Source: Natribacillus halophilus (GTDB lineage: Bacteria > Bacillota > Bacilli > Bacillales > Marinococcaceae). From it: a DNA stretch of 64,000 nt. The notes beneath the pieces were generated by a model. That model saw only the letters and a list, made by a program, of their open reading frames with translations. It made no database searches and was not told the origin of the DNA. Position 1 is the first letter of the stretch; every line of letters begins with the position of its first letter. The stretch spans positions 298,249 through 362,248 of the forward strand of contig NZ_FNEN01000002.1 of assembly GCF_900100185.1 (NCBI RefSeq), in the 5' to 3' direction. This document shows, one piece after another, positions 52,312 through 61,702 of this stretch. Made by a program: the position numbers and the translations under genes.

Positions 52312-52818
52312 TTACTCTTCCTCGTTTTTATTCGCTATCCGCTTGCTGTTCGATTTGGCCAGCAAATAAGGGATCCCTATCAAAAATGTGAAAAAACCAA
52401 GATACATCACAATACTTACCAAGAAAACTGATCCAAAATAAGCCCATGATTGAGCCGTTCCCTCCGCATACTGCACGGCACTATTGATCCCCATGTAAAG
52501 AGCGAGCGCAACTCCGGCAATGCCTATAAAAAAGACCAATTTTGTGTCAGTAGAAAATTTACTTTTTTCATTATAGGTTTCGACTTCGTCTGAAAATAAC
52601 CCTAAATAGGAAGAACGGATAAGATAATATATTCCACATGCCAATACGATTGCGAATTCAGTTACGATCGTCACCCCTCCCCATCCAAAGACAGAAATCT
52701 TGATAGCCATGGAAAGAAAACATATAAAGACGACAACCCAATACAATTCCCTGTAAATTTTATTCTGCATCTGGATGATTCGCTCATCTTTCCCGCTTTT
52801 ACTGCCGGTAAAAAACAT
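52312..52818 (-). CDS. Membrane protein paired with XRE regulator
   Basis: 168-residue protein with four or five membrane helices (WVVVFICFLSMAIKIS, VTEFAIVLACGIYYLI, LVFFIGIAGVALALYMG, FLVSIVMYLGFFTFLIGI). The central loop SSYLGLFSDEVETYNEKSK resembles DUF6773-type proteins found with small XRE regulators. GGGGGG-rich site before the ATG. Function unknown. Confidence 0.82.
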   Translation of the reverse strand: MFFTGSKSGKDERIIQMQNKIYRELYWVVVFICFLSMAIKISVFGWGGVTIVTEFAIVLACGIYYLIRSSYLGLFSDEVETYNEKSKFSTDTKLVFFIGIAGVALALYMGINSAVQYAEGTAQSWAYFGSVFLVSIVMYLGFFTFLIGIPYLLAKSNSKRIANKNEEE

Positions 52819-53017
52819 TTATTTACGCCCCCCTTTTTAATATTATTATACATCCATGGTGGCGTTTTGCAACATATATTTGTCATATAGTTAAATATTT
52901 ATGTCTTTTTTCTTCATCTGATCAATAAAAAAACCTTACACACTTGTGTTTATTTTCCTCTCAAAAAACCGACACTGATAGCAGACTTATATATCTCTGA
53001 TAGATGAGGTGCTGGCA

Positions 53018-55111
53018 GTGGAGATAGCAACGAGGCAGCAGGCCAATCGGCGCAGAAGCAAATGGCGCTGGCTTTTTCGTCTAACGCTCGGGTTTGGGAT
53101 TCTCGGTGCGTTCATTTTGCTCGTTATTTTCGGCCTTGCGTATATGATGGGACCCCCACCGATGGAAACATCACAATCGACGACGATTTACAGCGATGAG
53201 AGGGAAGTGATCAACGAACAGCATCAGGGCCAACAACGGGAGTGGACGGACTTGGATGATGTTTCCCCGCATGTGATGGACGCTTTCGTTGCCGTGGAAG
53301 ATCGTAAATTTTACGACCATCACGGATTTGATTACACACGGATCGGTGCAGCTGTATTGAACAACGTCCGATCGTTGGCCTTATCAGAAGGGGCAAGTAC
53401 CATCACGCAACAATACGCGCGAAATCTGTTTTTGAGTCATGATCAGACGTGGGACCGTAAAATCCGGGAAGCCTTTTATACGTTGCGTCTGGAGTGGCAT
53501 GTCCCTAAAGAAGACATCCTTGCGGGCTATATCAATACGATTAATTTTGGTCACGGGGCATATGGTATTGAGCAAGCCGCCCAGATGTATTTTGACATTC
53601 CGGCATCCGAGTTGAACGCGGCGCAATCGGCCTTGCTCGCCGGTCTGCCACGGGGGCCTTCTTACTACTCTCCTTATAGTCATCCGGATCGGGCTGAAGA
53701 TCGGCAACAGCTCATTTTATCCATGATGAATGAACAGGATGCCCTTAGCCAGGCGGAATACGAAGAAGCGCTCGCCTATGATTTAACGTATGAATCGGAG
53801 GAGGAAGAAGAACAGGCGACATCTGCACCCTATTTTCAGGATACAGTAGAACGTGAGCTCGTTGAACGTTATGATCTCGATCCCGAGGTGCTGGAAGCCG
53901 GCGGCTTAAATATTTATACGACGCTTGACCCTGATCTACAAGAAGCGGCTGAACGATACGTGGAAGCAGAGCTCCCGAAAGATGATCCATTGCAGGGGGC
54001 TGCTGTTTCCATCGATCCCAGGAACGGCGATGTGAAAGCGATGGTGGGAGGAAAAGATTATAACGAAAGCCCATTTAATCGTGCGGTCGATGCACAGCGC
54101 GCCCCCGGTTCTGTTTTTAAACCGTTTCTTTATTACGCTGCGCTTGAAAATGGTTTTACAGCAGCTACACCACTGAAAAGTGAACCGACATCTTTTCCGG
54201 ATCCGGACGGAGACCAGAGTTATGAGCCCGGAAACTTCAATGAGAATTACGCGAACGACTTTATCACCATGGCACAAGCGATGGCCTATTCAGATAACAT
54301 CTACGCAGTGAAAACCAACGTCCTGCAAGAACCGGATGCCCTTGTCGAAACCGCCCAGGCCGCCGGTATCGAAAGTCCATTATCAGCAAACTTGTCCCTT
54401 GCCCTCGGTACCTCGGAAGTGAACGTACTGGAGCTGACTAATGCTTACAGTCCGTTTGCAAATGGCGGGGAACGGGTAGACCATCGCTTGGTTGAGCGTG
54501 TGGAAGACCACGATGGCAACGTATTGCTGGAAACCGAACCGGAAAGGGAACAAGTTTTTAACCCTGATCTTTCCTATATCGCGACGGATATGATGAAGGA
54601 GATGTTTAATCCGACCATAAACGATTATGCTTCGGTCACCGGGCATTCGATTGCACATCTTCTCCAGCGTCCGGCTGCCGGAAAAAGCGGCTCAACCCCA
54701 TCTGATAGCTGGATGGTCGGATACACCCCCCAACTCGTCACCGGCGTATGGGTCGGTTATGATGACAATACCGCGCTGGATCACGGTGAACACGGTCAGA
54801 TCGCGAAACGTATCTGGGTCAATGCCCTTGAGAGCGGGTTGCAGGATGAGCTCAAACAGGACTTTTCAACCCCTGATGGCGTCGAGGAAGTCAACATTGA
54901 CCTGGAAACAGGATTGTTGGCCGATGAAGCTTGCGGCCCTTCCTATACGGTTGCTTTCCAGGAAGATACTGAACCGGAAGAATCGTGCGTGGAGTATCTT
55001 GATGATGAGGAAGCGGAAGAAGATGCCCATGAAGAGCGTAAAAATAAAGAAAAAGAAAAGCTCACGGATAAATTGAAACGCTGGTTTGGCAGTGATGAAG
55101 TGGAAATGTAG
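53018..55111 (+). CDS. pbpG: Bifunctional penicillin-binding protein (transglycosylase/transpeptidase)
   Basis: Class A PBP of about 697 residues. One N-terminal anchor (about 19-45) leads into a GT51 domain with EDRKFYDHHGFD and GASTITQQYARNLF. The penicillin-binding domain follows, with SxxK in APGSVFKP, SxN in YSDNIY and KSG in AGKSGST. The C-terminus is a long Asp/Glu/Lys tail. The ywhD homologue downstream supports assignment to PbpG (YwhE), a spore-related PBP in B. subtilis. The start is taken at GTG 53018, six bases after GAGGTG. A terminator follows. Confidence 0.92.
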   Translation: MEIATRQQANRRRSKWRWLFRLTLGFGILGAFILLVIFGLAYMMGPPPMETSQSTTIYSDEREVINEQHQGQQREWTDLDDVSPHVMDAFVAVEDRKFYDHHGFDYTRIGAAVLNNVRSLALSEGASTITQQYARNLFLSHDQTWDRKIREAFYTLRLEWHVPKEDILAGYINTINFGHGAYGIEQAAQMYFDIPASELNAAQSALLAGLPRGPSYYSPYSHPDRAEDRQQLILSMMNEQDALSQAEYEEALAYDLTYESEEEEEQATSAPYFQDTVERELVERYDLDPEVLEAGGLNIYTTLDPDLQEAAERYVEAELPKDDPLQGAAVSIDPRNGDVKAMVGGKDYNESPFNRAVDAQRAPGSVFKPFLYYAALENGFTAATPLKSEPTSFPDPDGDQSYEPGNFNENYANDFITMAQAMAYSDNIYAVKTNVLQEPDALVETAQAAGIESPLSANLSLALGTSEVNVLELTNAYSPFANGGERVDHRLVERVEDHDGNVLLETEPEREQVFNPDLSYIATDMMKEMFNPTINDYASVTGHSIAHLLQRPAAGKSGSTPSDSWMVGYTPQLVTGVWVGYDDNTALDHGEHGQIAKRIWVNALESGLQDELKQDFSTPDGVEEVNIDLETGLLADEACGPSYTVAFQEDTEPEESCVEYLDDEEAEEDAHEERKNKEKEKLTDKLKRWFGSDEVEM

Positions 55112-55112
55112 G

Positions 55113-55141
55113 AAAGAGAGCGTTATCGCTCTCTTTTTTCA
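55113..55141 (+). terminator. Terminator after pbpG
   Basis: AAGAGAGCG / CGCTCTCTT with a four-base loop and six T residues. Confidence 0.92.
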
Positions 55142-55158
55142 ATACCGTACATATTTAA

Positions 55159-55187
55159 TTGTTTTCTAACCACTTACATGGTATGAT
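55159..55187 (+). promoter_or_regulatory. Promoter of nagE
   Basis: TTGTTT (55159-55164), 17-base spacer, TATGAT (55182-55187). It lies 243 bases before the start codon, leaving a long leader. Confidence 0.7.
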
Positions 55188-55193
55188 ATAGCC

Positions 55194-55405
55194 AGTATAA
55201 GAGGGATAAGCCATTAAAACTTAGGCATGGTGGTACATTGGAAAGGGTATGCCCTTTAATAACGCCGTCATGTCTTTTTAATGGGCAGCCCTGTAGAACT
55301 TTATAGGAAATCGCTTTCATTTCGATATAAGAGGTGATGCCTACCCAATAAAAATGAGCACCCTATAACACTTTTATTGGCATGTTTTTTCATTTGCAAA
55401 AGAAA
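55194..55405 (+). promoter_or_regulatory. Structured leader upstream of nagE, possible attenuator
   Basis: A closing stem GCCATTAAAA / TTTTAATGGGC (about 55211-55286) encloses GGCATGGTGG / CGCCGTCATGTC and the hairpin AAAGGG-TATG-CCCTTT. Downstream, CCAATAAAA / TTTTATTGG (about 55347-55380) is followed by GCATGTTTTTTC, a terminator-like end before the gene. It does not match any riboswitch or PTS antiterminator site that I can recall. Confidence 0.55.
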
Positions 55406-55429
55406 AATATCGTTTGGGGGAACATTGCA

Positions 55430-56908
55430 ATGATGAAGTATTTGCAGAATCTCGGTCGCTCATTGATGCTGCCCGTCGCGGTATTGCCCGTCGCTGCCAT
55501 TCTGGCCGGTCTTGCTCACTGGATTATCGAATGGTTTGGCGAGAATGTGATCGCCAATTACATGATGTTCGGCGCTGATGCTATTCTTGGCAATCTCGGT
55601 ATCCTGTTTGCGGTCGGTGTTGCGATCGGCATGTCGAAAGATCAACATGGCGCGGCCGCCTTGAGTGGTCTTACCGCTTTTTTGGTTGTGACATTTACGC
55701 TGCAACCGGGAGAAGTTGGCTCATTACTGGGCGTTGAAGAAGGGGCTGTCAATCCGGCCTTTGACGCCATCTACCTTGACAACGTGTTCACTGGTATTTT
55801 ATCCGGACTTATTGCATCTGTCATGTACAATCGTTTTAGTCACGTGAGGTTGCCAGACGCGCTCGCCTTCTTCAGCGGCAAGCGACTTGTTCCCATTATG
55901 AGCGCGGGAGCGATGTTGCTTATATCAGCTGTATTGTTTTTCGTATGGCCGGCGGTTTATTCCGGTCTGGTAGGATTTGGTACCTGGATTGCTAATTTGG
56001 GTCCTACCGGCGCAGGTTTGTACGGGTTTTTTAATCGCTTGCTCATTCCAACAGGATTGCATCATGCGTTAAATAATGTTTTCTGGTTTGATCTGGCCGG
56101 CATCAACGACATTGGAAATTTTTGGGCGAGTGAAGGGGAGCAGGGAATTACCGGCCGCTATCTGGCAGGGTTCTTCCCGATCATGATGTTCGGACTGCCT
56201 GCAGCCGCTTTGGCCATGTATCACACTGCGAAAACGAAACAGCGAAAGACTACAGCATCCTTATTAATGGCTGCCGCATTCGCTTCTTTCTTTACCGGTG
56301 TCACTGAGCCGCTTGAATTCTCTTTCATGTTCCTTGCTCCGCTTCTGTTTGTCGTGCACGCGGCTTTGACGGGACTTTCGCTATTTATCGCGGCAACATT
56401 CCAGTGGACGGCCGGGTTCAGCTTTAGTGCCGGATTTGTGGATTATACCTTAAGTTTAGCGGTGCCGATTGCCAACCAACCGTTCATGCTGCTCGTCCAA
56501 GGGGTAGGGTTTGCTGTTGTTTACTACTTCCTGTTCCGTTTTCTGATTCAAAAATTTGATATGAAAACACCGGGACGAGAAGATGACGATGTAGTTGAGG
56601 AAACAGCTGGTGAAGAAAGTGATTCCGGTTCTGAAGGAACCGCTGCTTCTGCAAAAGATGAAACGGCTGTAATGGCCGAAAAGATTTATGCAGGTTTGGG
56701 CGGAGACGACAACGTTGCCTCCATCGATAACTGCGTCTCCCGTTTGCGCATTGAGGTGGACGATATGGACAAAGTCGATCAAGCGAAAATAAAAGCCACC
56801 GGCGTGCCGGGCGTTAATGTTGTCGGCAAGCATAATATCCAGGTGGTTGTCGGCACCCAGGTCCAATTCGTCGCCGACGAAATCATTAAACTGCGGAATC
56901 GCGAATAA
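55430..56908 (+). CDS. nagE: PTS N-acetylglucosamine-type EIICB component
   Basis: 492-residue sugar permease of the glucose/GlcNAc PTS family. EIIC spans about 1-385, with LHHALNNVFWFDLAGI and the conserved FFTGVTEPLEFSFMF. A charged linker leads to EIIB (about 415-492) with the phosphorylated Cys in SIDNCVSRLR. No EIIA is attached, so it borrows one. GlcNAc specificity is inferred from LPTGLHHALNN-type sequence and from nearby murP, murQ and nagZ. GGGGG precedes the ATG at 55430. Confidence 0.88.
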   Translation: MMKYLQNLGRSLMLPVAVLPVAAILAGLAHWIIEWFGENVIANYMMFGADAILGNLGILFAVGVAIGMSKDQHGAAALSGLTAFLVVTFTLQPGEVGSLLGVEEGAVNPAFDAIYLDNVFTGILSGLIASVMYNRFSHVRLPDALAFFSGKRLVPIMSAGAMLLISAVLFFVWPAVYSGLVGFGTWIANLGPTGAGLYGFFNRLLIPTGLHHALNNVFWFDLAGINDIGNFWASEGEQGITGRYLAGFFPIMMFGLPAAALAMYHTAKTKQRKTTASLLMAAAFASFFTGVTEPLEFSFMFLAPLLFVVHAALTGLSLFIAATFQWTAGFSFSAGFVDYTLSLAVPIANQPFMLLVQGVGFAVVYYFLFRFLIQKFDMKTPGREDDDVVEETAGEESDSGSEGTAASAKDETAVMAEKIYAGLGGDDNVASIDNCVSRLRIEVDDMDKVDQAKIKATGVPGVNVVGKHNIQVVVGTQVQFVADEIIKLRNRE

Positions 56909-56923
56909 CGGATCAATTATGAA

Positions 56924-56957
56924 AGCGAACAGGGTTTACCCTGTTCGCTGATTTTTT
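56924..56957 (+). terminator. Terminator after nagE
   Basis: AGCGAACAGGG / CCCTGTTCGCT with a four-base loop, then GATTTTTT. Confidence 0.93.
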
Positions 56958-56992
56958 CCCGAGGTCACCGATAAAACATACTGGACCTTCAA

Positions 56993-57018
56993 AACAGAGG
57001 CCCCCGAAGGGACCTCCT
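56993..57018 (-). terminator. Terminator after murP
   Basis: Minus strand: GAGGTCCC / GGGGGCCTC with a TTCG-like loop, then TGTTTTG. Confidence 0.75.
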
Positions 57019-57027
57019 CCTTTACTT

Positions 57028-58389
57028 CTAATCCAGATTTCTCACCATATCTTCCTTGAAACCGAACCAGTACGTGAACAAAAAGCCAAACACATACGCA
57101 ATCACAAGCCCGATAATATACGAGATATATTGCCCTTCGGCGATGATCGGGATCATGGATAAACCGGAAATGCCGATGCCTGTAGCCCCGGTGCCCATGA
57201 CGGCCTGGAAAGCGCCGCCGACGGCTGCCCCTAAACAGGCGGTCACGAATGGACGCCCGAGCGGCAAGGTTACACCGAATAATAACGGCTCCCCGACACC
57301 GAGAAAGCCGGCCGGTACCGTACCTTTAACCCTGTCTTTTAACTTCTGGCTTCGCGTTTTCACATAAACGGCAAGGGCCGCACCTACCTGGCCGCCTCCG
57401 GCCATGCCGAGAATGGTAAGAATCGGCGTATGCCCGATCGTTTCGATGAAATCGAGATGAATGGGCGTCAATCCATGGTGCATGCCGATCATGACGAGCG
57501 GAAGGAAAAATCCGGCGAGTATAGCCCCGGCGATTGGACCACCGATCTCCAGCAGAAAGTTAATGCCCATTTGTACCACATCAGAAAAGCCAGCCGCGAT
57601 CGGTTGCAAAACGATAAGCGTCGCAAATCCAACGATGAGAACGGTAATAAACGGCGTAAGGAGAATATCCAGAGCCGAGGGTATAAATTTGCGAACGAAC
57701 CGTTCGACCATAGCCATGACCCAAGCCGCTAACAAGGCAGCGAACACCCCGCCCTGGCCGGCGACAAGTTCCTCTCCAAAAAGCGTGATGGCTTCCAGTT
57801 CAGGATTGATAATTAAAATACCGGCAACGGCACCGAGCGCCGGTGTTCCCCCGAATTCCCGAGCTGTCGTCCAACCGACAAGGATGCTCAGAAAGGCAAA
57901 AAGTCCTCCGCCTATGACTTGTGCCATTTGCAGCCAGGTCGTCTGTTCATCTACTCCGAGGTTTTCCGCGAGGCCAGCCCCTCCGTTAATAAGTCCGGAT
58001 GCGATCAATGCCGGAATAAGAGGAATAAAAATATTTCCGATACGTTTTAGAAAATTTTTAACCGGTGTTCTATTTTGTCGTTGTTTCATTTGCGCTTTCG
58101 TATCTTCAGCCACATGACTGTCCTCGTCTTCCCCTGCTGTGAGCCCCGTTTTTTCCGAAAGTGCAATCGCCACTTTATTCGCGGTTCCGGGGCCAAGAAC
58201 GACTTGCAAGGTTTCGTCTTCGACGACCCCTAACACATCGCCCAAATTGCGGATCTCCTCCAGCTGAACTTTGTCATAATCTTTAAAGTTCAGCCGCAGC
58301 CGCGTCATACAATTGGAAAGCGAGGTAATGTTATCTTCTCCGCCCAACAAGGGCAGGAGATCTTGAACAATCGCTTCTTCTTTATTCAT
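57028..58389 (-). CDS. murP: PTS N-acetylmuramic acid-type EIIBC component
   Basis: 453-residue permease. EIIB is N-terminal (about 1-85) with the phosphorylated Cys in SLSNCMTRLRL. EIIC follows (about 110-450), with GMHHGLTPIHLDFIET and the PAGFLGVGEPLLFGV block. Domain order B-C and the adjacent murQ identify it as MurP, importing MurNAc as MurNAc-6-phosphate. Its ATG directly follows the murQ stop. A terminator ends the operon. Confidence 0.92.
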   Translation of the reverse strand: MNKEEAIVQDLLPLLGGEDNITSLSNCMTRLRLNFKDYDKVQLEEIRNLGDVLGVVEDETLQVVLGPGTANKVAIALSEKTGLTAGEDEDSHVAEDTKAQMKQRQNRTPVKNFLKRIGNIFIPLIPALIASGLINGGAGLAENLGVDEQTTWLQMAQVIGGGLFAFLSILVGWTTAREFGGTPALGAVAGILIINPELEAITLFGEELVAGQGGVFAALLAAWVMAMVERFVRKFIPSALDILLTPFITVLIVGFATLIVLQPIAAGFSDVVQMGINFLLEIGGPIAGAILAGFFLPLVMIGMHHGLTPIHLDFIETIGHTPILTILGMAGGGQVGAALAVYVKTRSQKLKDRVKGTVPAGFLGVGEPLLFGVTLPLGRPFVTACLGAAVGGAFQAVMGTGATGIGISGLSMIPIIAEGQYISYIIGLVIAYVFGFLFTYWFGFKEDMVRNLD

Positions 58390-59286
58390 TTAGGCTCCCC
58401 CTCGTATCGCCTTTTTGATAAACCCATTGGCCTCATTAAGCATGTTTCGGGCATCCTTAGCCGTGACATCTGCGAGAATCATTACGATGGCGGTCTTGAC
58501 GTGTTGGCCGGAAGCTTCAAATGTAGCAACCGCCGTCTCTTCTTCTACCCCGGTGGCTTCCATAATAATACGATGAGAACGTTTGTAGAGCTTTTCATTC
58601 GTCGCCTGTACGTCCACCATCAAATTTTCATAGACTTTCCCTATTCCGACCATCGCGGACGTAGAGATCATGTTCAGGACCAGTTTCTGGGCGGTTCCGG
58701 CTTTCAGGCGCGTGGATCCCGTAAGGACTTCCGCCCCTGTGTTCACTTCAATCGGATAATCCGCGTATTCACTTATGACCGCGGCGACGTTACAGGCGAC
58801 ACTCCCGGTGACCGCCTCGCACCGGCGGGCATACTGCAAGGCCCCGACGACGTAAGGGGTACGCCCGCTCGCGGCAAGTCCGATGACAACGTCATTTGAT
58901 GTTAATTCCCATTCTTTTAAATCTTCTGCCGCTGCCTGCGGCGAATCTTCCGCCCCCTCTACCGCTTCCGTGAAGGCCGATGATCCTCCGGCCATTTGTC
59001 CGATAACGACCGAAGAGGGAACACCAAAAGTCGGGCGGCACTCCACCGCGTCAAGCACACCGAGCCGACCGCTCGTTCCCGCGCCGACGTAAATGAGCCG
59101 CCCTTCCCGCTGCAAAACGTGAATGACCTCTTTGACTAGAGGCTCGATGGCAGGAATGGCATCCTTTACTGCCTCAGGCACAGACAGATCTTCTTCGTTC
59201 ATCGTCGTAAGAACTTCGCTGATGGAGATTTCGTCTAACCGTTGGCTTTTGTCATTTCTTCCTTCCGTTCCTAAATGATCAAACAT
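58390..59286 (-). CDS. murQ: N-acetylmuramic acid 6-phosphate etherase
   Basis: 298-residue SIS-domain enzyme that splits the lactyl ether of MurNAc-6-phosphate to GlcNAc-6-phosphate and lactate. Signatures are LIYVGAGTSGRLGVLDAVE, GLAASGRTPYVVGAL and the catalytic region TGSTRLKAGTAQKLVLNM. The start at 59286 has GGGAGG; the open frame extends further upstream without a site. It lies between nagZ (93 bases upstream) and murP (adjacent). A MurR regulator gene, usual in B. subtilis, is absent. Confidence 0.95.
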   Translation of the reverse strand: MFDHLGTEGRNDKSQRLDEISISEVLTTMNEEDLSVPEAVKDAIPAIEPLVKEVIHVLQREGRLIYVGAGTSGRLGVLDAVECRPTFGVPSSVVIGQMAGGSSAFTEAVEGAEDSPQAAAEDLKEWELTSNDVVIGLAASGRTPYVVGALQYARRCEAVTGSVACNVAAVISEYADYPIEVNTGAEVLTGSTRLKAGTAQKLVLNMISTSAMVGIGKVYENLMVDVQATNEKLYKRSHRIIMEATGVEEETAVATFEASGQHVKTAIVMILADVTAKDARNMLNEANGFIKKAIRGGA

Positions 59287-59379
59287 ATAAAACCTCCCAA
59301 AAAAATGAAGCCGCTTACACACTATAATAAAGTACAAAAAATATCAACACCCACGCAAAAAATAACCCCATTGACGTTT

Positions 59380-61467
59380 CTAAAAAGGAAATTCCTCATC
59401 ATCCTGATAAGACAACCCATGCCCCGTTTCATACAGCACGCCGCCTTCTGCAGACGGGATCGTGACCGGCAGGCGGCCAACCGGGTTTACTTTTCCGAAT
59501 AGCACATTGGCCGTCGCAGCAAAGTTGGCATCGAATGAGCCATATTGAGCTACATAGACATCCGCTTCCGGGTACGCCATCAGATCATACGGGTTACGAA
59601 TCCCGATGGAAATAAGAGGGCTACTGATCTCGTTTTGTAGTTGGCGAACCATTTCCATTTGCGGATGATCGGCCTGCCTCATGTCTGCATCCGACGTATG
59701 GGTCTCTGCAATCACAACATCTGCCTGTTGCACTTTTTGGCGGTGGGCAGTACTCAACTTACCGTTTTCCGGTAAAGCGATGGCTTCGACCTCGGGATGG
59801 TGGCTTGCCAGCGCGTTGGCCAGTTTCCCCGCGTATTTAGTGCCGAGGACTACTACCGTTTCTCCCTCTAGTGGATCGATCGGAAGGGCATTATCCTCGT
59901 TCTTAACGACGGTTACCCCTTGCTCGGCCGCCTGCTTTTCGACTTGCAGATGTTCATCTGACCTTACCGTTGCTTCCGCCTGCTCGATTTTTTCTTCCAC
60001 CGGAAAGGGGTGTTCTTCTTTGACAATGCCCCGTTTGAGTTTTAATGTCAATATCCGCTCCACGGAGTCATCAATGCGTTCTTCTGAAATCTCCCCTTCC
60101 TGCACGGCTGTGATGAGCCATTCAGCGACCTCTTCAACATCTACAGGCATGAGCACAATGTCGGACCCGGCCTGGATGGCCCGAATAGCCGCTTCGACAG
60201 GGGTAAAGTGCGAAGCAATCGCATTCATTTGTAGCGAATCCGTATAAATGACTCCTTCATACCCCATTTCCTCACGCATGAGGCCGGTGAGCACTTTTTC
60301 TGATAACGTGGCGGGAAGGGTTATTTCTTTTCCGCTGTTTTCAATGGCCGGAAGTGCGACATGGGCGGTCATTATCGCGTCCACATCGTGATTAATCGCT
60401 TCCTGAAAAGGATGCCATTCAACATCAGACAGACGATCGCGATCGTGGGGCACTTCCGGAGAGCCAATGTGAGAGTCTACATCCGTATCGCCATGGCCGG
60501 GGAAATGTTTCGCGGTCACCGCGACACCGGCCTCCTGCGTGCCCTCCATAACCGCCACTCCATGCCTGGCTACCGCCACAGGATCTTCGCCGAAAGAGCG
60601 AACACCAATGACGGGATTGTCGGGATTGTTATTAACATCAAAACTCGGAGCCAGATTCATATTGATACCGAGAGCTTCCAGTTCGGCTCCTATCGTTCTC
60701 CCTACTCGTTTCGACATGGCTGGGTTATTCCCGGCTCCAAGAGCCATATTGCCCGGCATTCCGGTTCCGAATGAGAGCCTGGTCACAAGCCCTCCCTCTT
60801 GATCACTCGTGATAAGCATCCCGTATTTATCGCTGGCCGCTTGATAATCCGAGATCAACTCCACCGTTTGTGCGGGCGTTTGCACATTTTCTCCGAATAA
60901 AACGACCCCACCCAAGTGATAACGTTCAACAAGTTGCTCGATGGCCGGGAGCATTTTCGTTACTTTTTCGTTATGCCACGTGCGAAACTCAGGCATGAGC
61001 ATCTGCCCGACCTTCTCTTCAATCGTCATACCGTTGATAGCATCTTCCACGAGTGCATGCCGTTCATCCGTCTGCTTGACGATGTCAGGTCCGCCTTCTT
61101 CGTCCGGTTTATAATGGAGGACAATTTGGTCCTGATCGCTCCCATTCGACGCTTCTATGTATGTTCTTCCCGGCTGCCCCGTCCATTCAATATCTCCGTG
61201 TTCATCCACCGTGGCCACATCTTCATTATTGGAGTGCCACGCAATACCGTCATTGACAAAAGTAAAATCCCCGTCCTCATAAACATTCATAGCCTGAAAG
61301 CTAATCTCCTCAGGCGATAGGACATCCACTTGCTCAATATTTTCATACAGAATCAAGTCTTTACCATCGTTTTGATTTTCAGCCTGCGAGAAGCTCAGTG
61401 ACCCGCCTGCAAAAGCCAGGCAAGCCATTAATACGAGAAGGACACTGTTTTTTACAAATAGTCTCAT
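59380..61467 (-). CDS. nagZ: Secreted beta-N-acetylhexosaminidase NagZ
   Basis: 695-residue family 3 glycoside hydrolase that frees GlcNAc from muropeptides outside the membrane, as B. subtilis NagZ (YbbD) does. Signal peptide about 1-26. After an Ig-like N-terminal part (about 30-110), the TIM-barrel has KHFPGHGDTDVDSH, whose His-Asp pair is the NagZ acid/base. TDSLQMNAIASHF carries the nucleophile Asp. The C-terminal alpha/beta domain (about 490-695) is the YbbD type. AAAAGGAG lies seven bases before the ATG at 61467. Confidence 0.93.
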   Translation of the reverse strand: MRLFVKNSVLLVLMACLAFAGGSLSFSQAENQNDGKDLILYENIEQVDVLSPEEISFQAMNVYEDGDFTFVNDGIAWHSNNEDVATVDEHGDIEWTGQPGRTYIEASNGSDQDQIVLHYKPDEEGGPDIVKQTDERHALVEDAINGMTIEEKVGQMLMPEFRTWHNEKVTKMLPAIEQLVERYHLGGVVLFGENVQTPAQTVELISDYQAASDKYGMLITSDQEGGLVTRLSFGTGMPGNMALGAGNNPAMSKRVGRTIGAELEALGINMNLAPSFDVNNNPDNPVIGVRSFGEDPVAVARHGVAVMEGTQEAGVAVTAKHFPGHGDTDVDSHIGSPEVPHDRDRLSDVEWHPFQEAINHDVDAIMTAHVALPAIENSGKEITLPATLSEKVLTGLMREEMGYEGVIYTDSLQMNAIASHFTPVEAAIRAIQAGSDIVLMPVDVEEVAEWLITAVQEGEISEERIDDSVERILTLKLKRGIVKEEHPFPVEEKIEQAEATVRSDEHLQVEKQAAEQGVTVVKNEDNALPIDPLEGETVVVLGTKYAGKLANALASHHPEVEAIALPENGKLSTAHRQKVQQADVVIAETHTSDADMRQADHPQMEMVRQLQNEISSPLISIGIRNPYDLMAYPEADVYVAQYGSFDANFAATANVLFGKVNPVGRLPVTIPSAEGGVLYETGHGLSYQDDEEFPF

Positions 61468-61529
61468 TCGGAATCTCCTTTTTATGTGCCAAACAGTTTT
61501 AACGTCCCCCATTCTGTAAGGATTATGTT

Positions 61530-61567
61530 AGAAAACTTGGCTTTTCGCCAAGATGGCGAAAGCCTTA
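61530..61567. repeat. Dispersed hairpin repeat, copy 2 (family E)
   Basis: AGAAAACTTGGCTTTTCGCC followed by AAGATGGCGAAAGCCTTA. It matches the element at 7425-7463 (opposite strand) at about 35 of 38 positions. It lies in the nagZ 5' region. Confidence 0.7.
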
Positions 61568-61573
61568 CCTGCT

Positions 61574-61627
61574 AAAAAAAGACACTAAAACGCGCAAGGG
61601 GGTGGGTACCCTCGCGCACTTTAGTGT
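61574..61627 (-). terminator. Terminator between ywhD and nagZ
   Basis: AAGACACTAAAGTGCGCGAGG pairs with TGCGCGTTTTAGTGTCTT across an irregular stem (given in two halves of the minus strand), followed by TTTTT. It ends the ywhD transcript and may also act as a nagZ leader attenuator. Confidence 0.8.
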
Positions 61628-61702
61628 CTTGAGAACCTTGTATATATAAGGTCTTGTCGATTATTGTACATAAACAGCCATCATAATACAAGGGGTGATT
61701 TT

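Noticed and set aside
55194-55405. PTS antiterminator (RAT) site or glmS-type ribozyme in the nagE leader
   Set aside because: The sequence does not match the conserved RAT stem or the glmS core as I know them.
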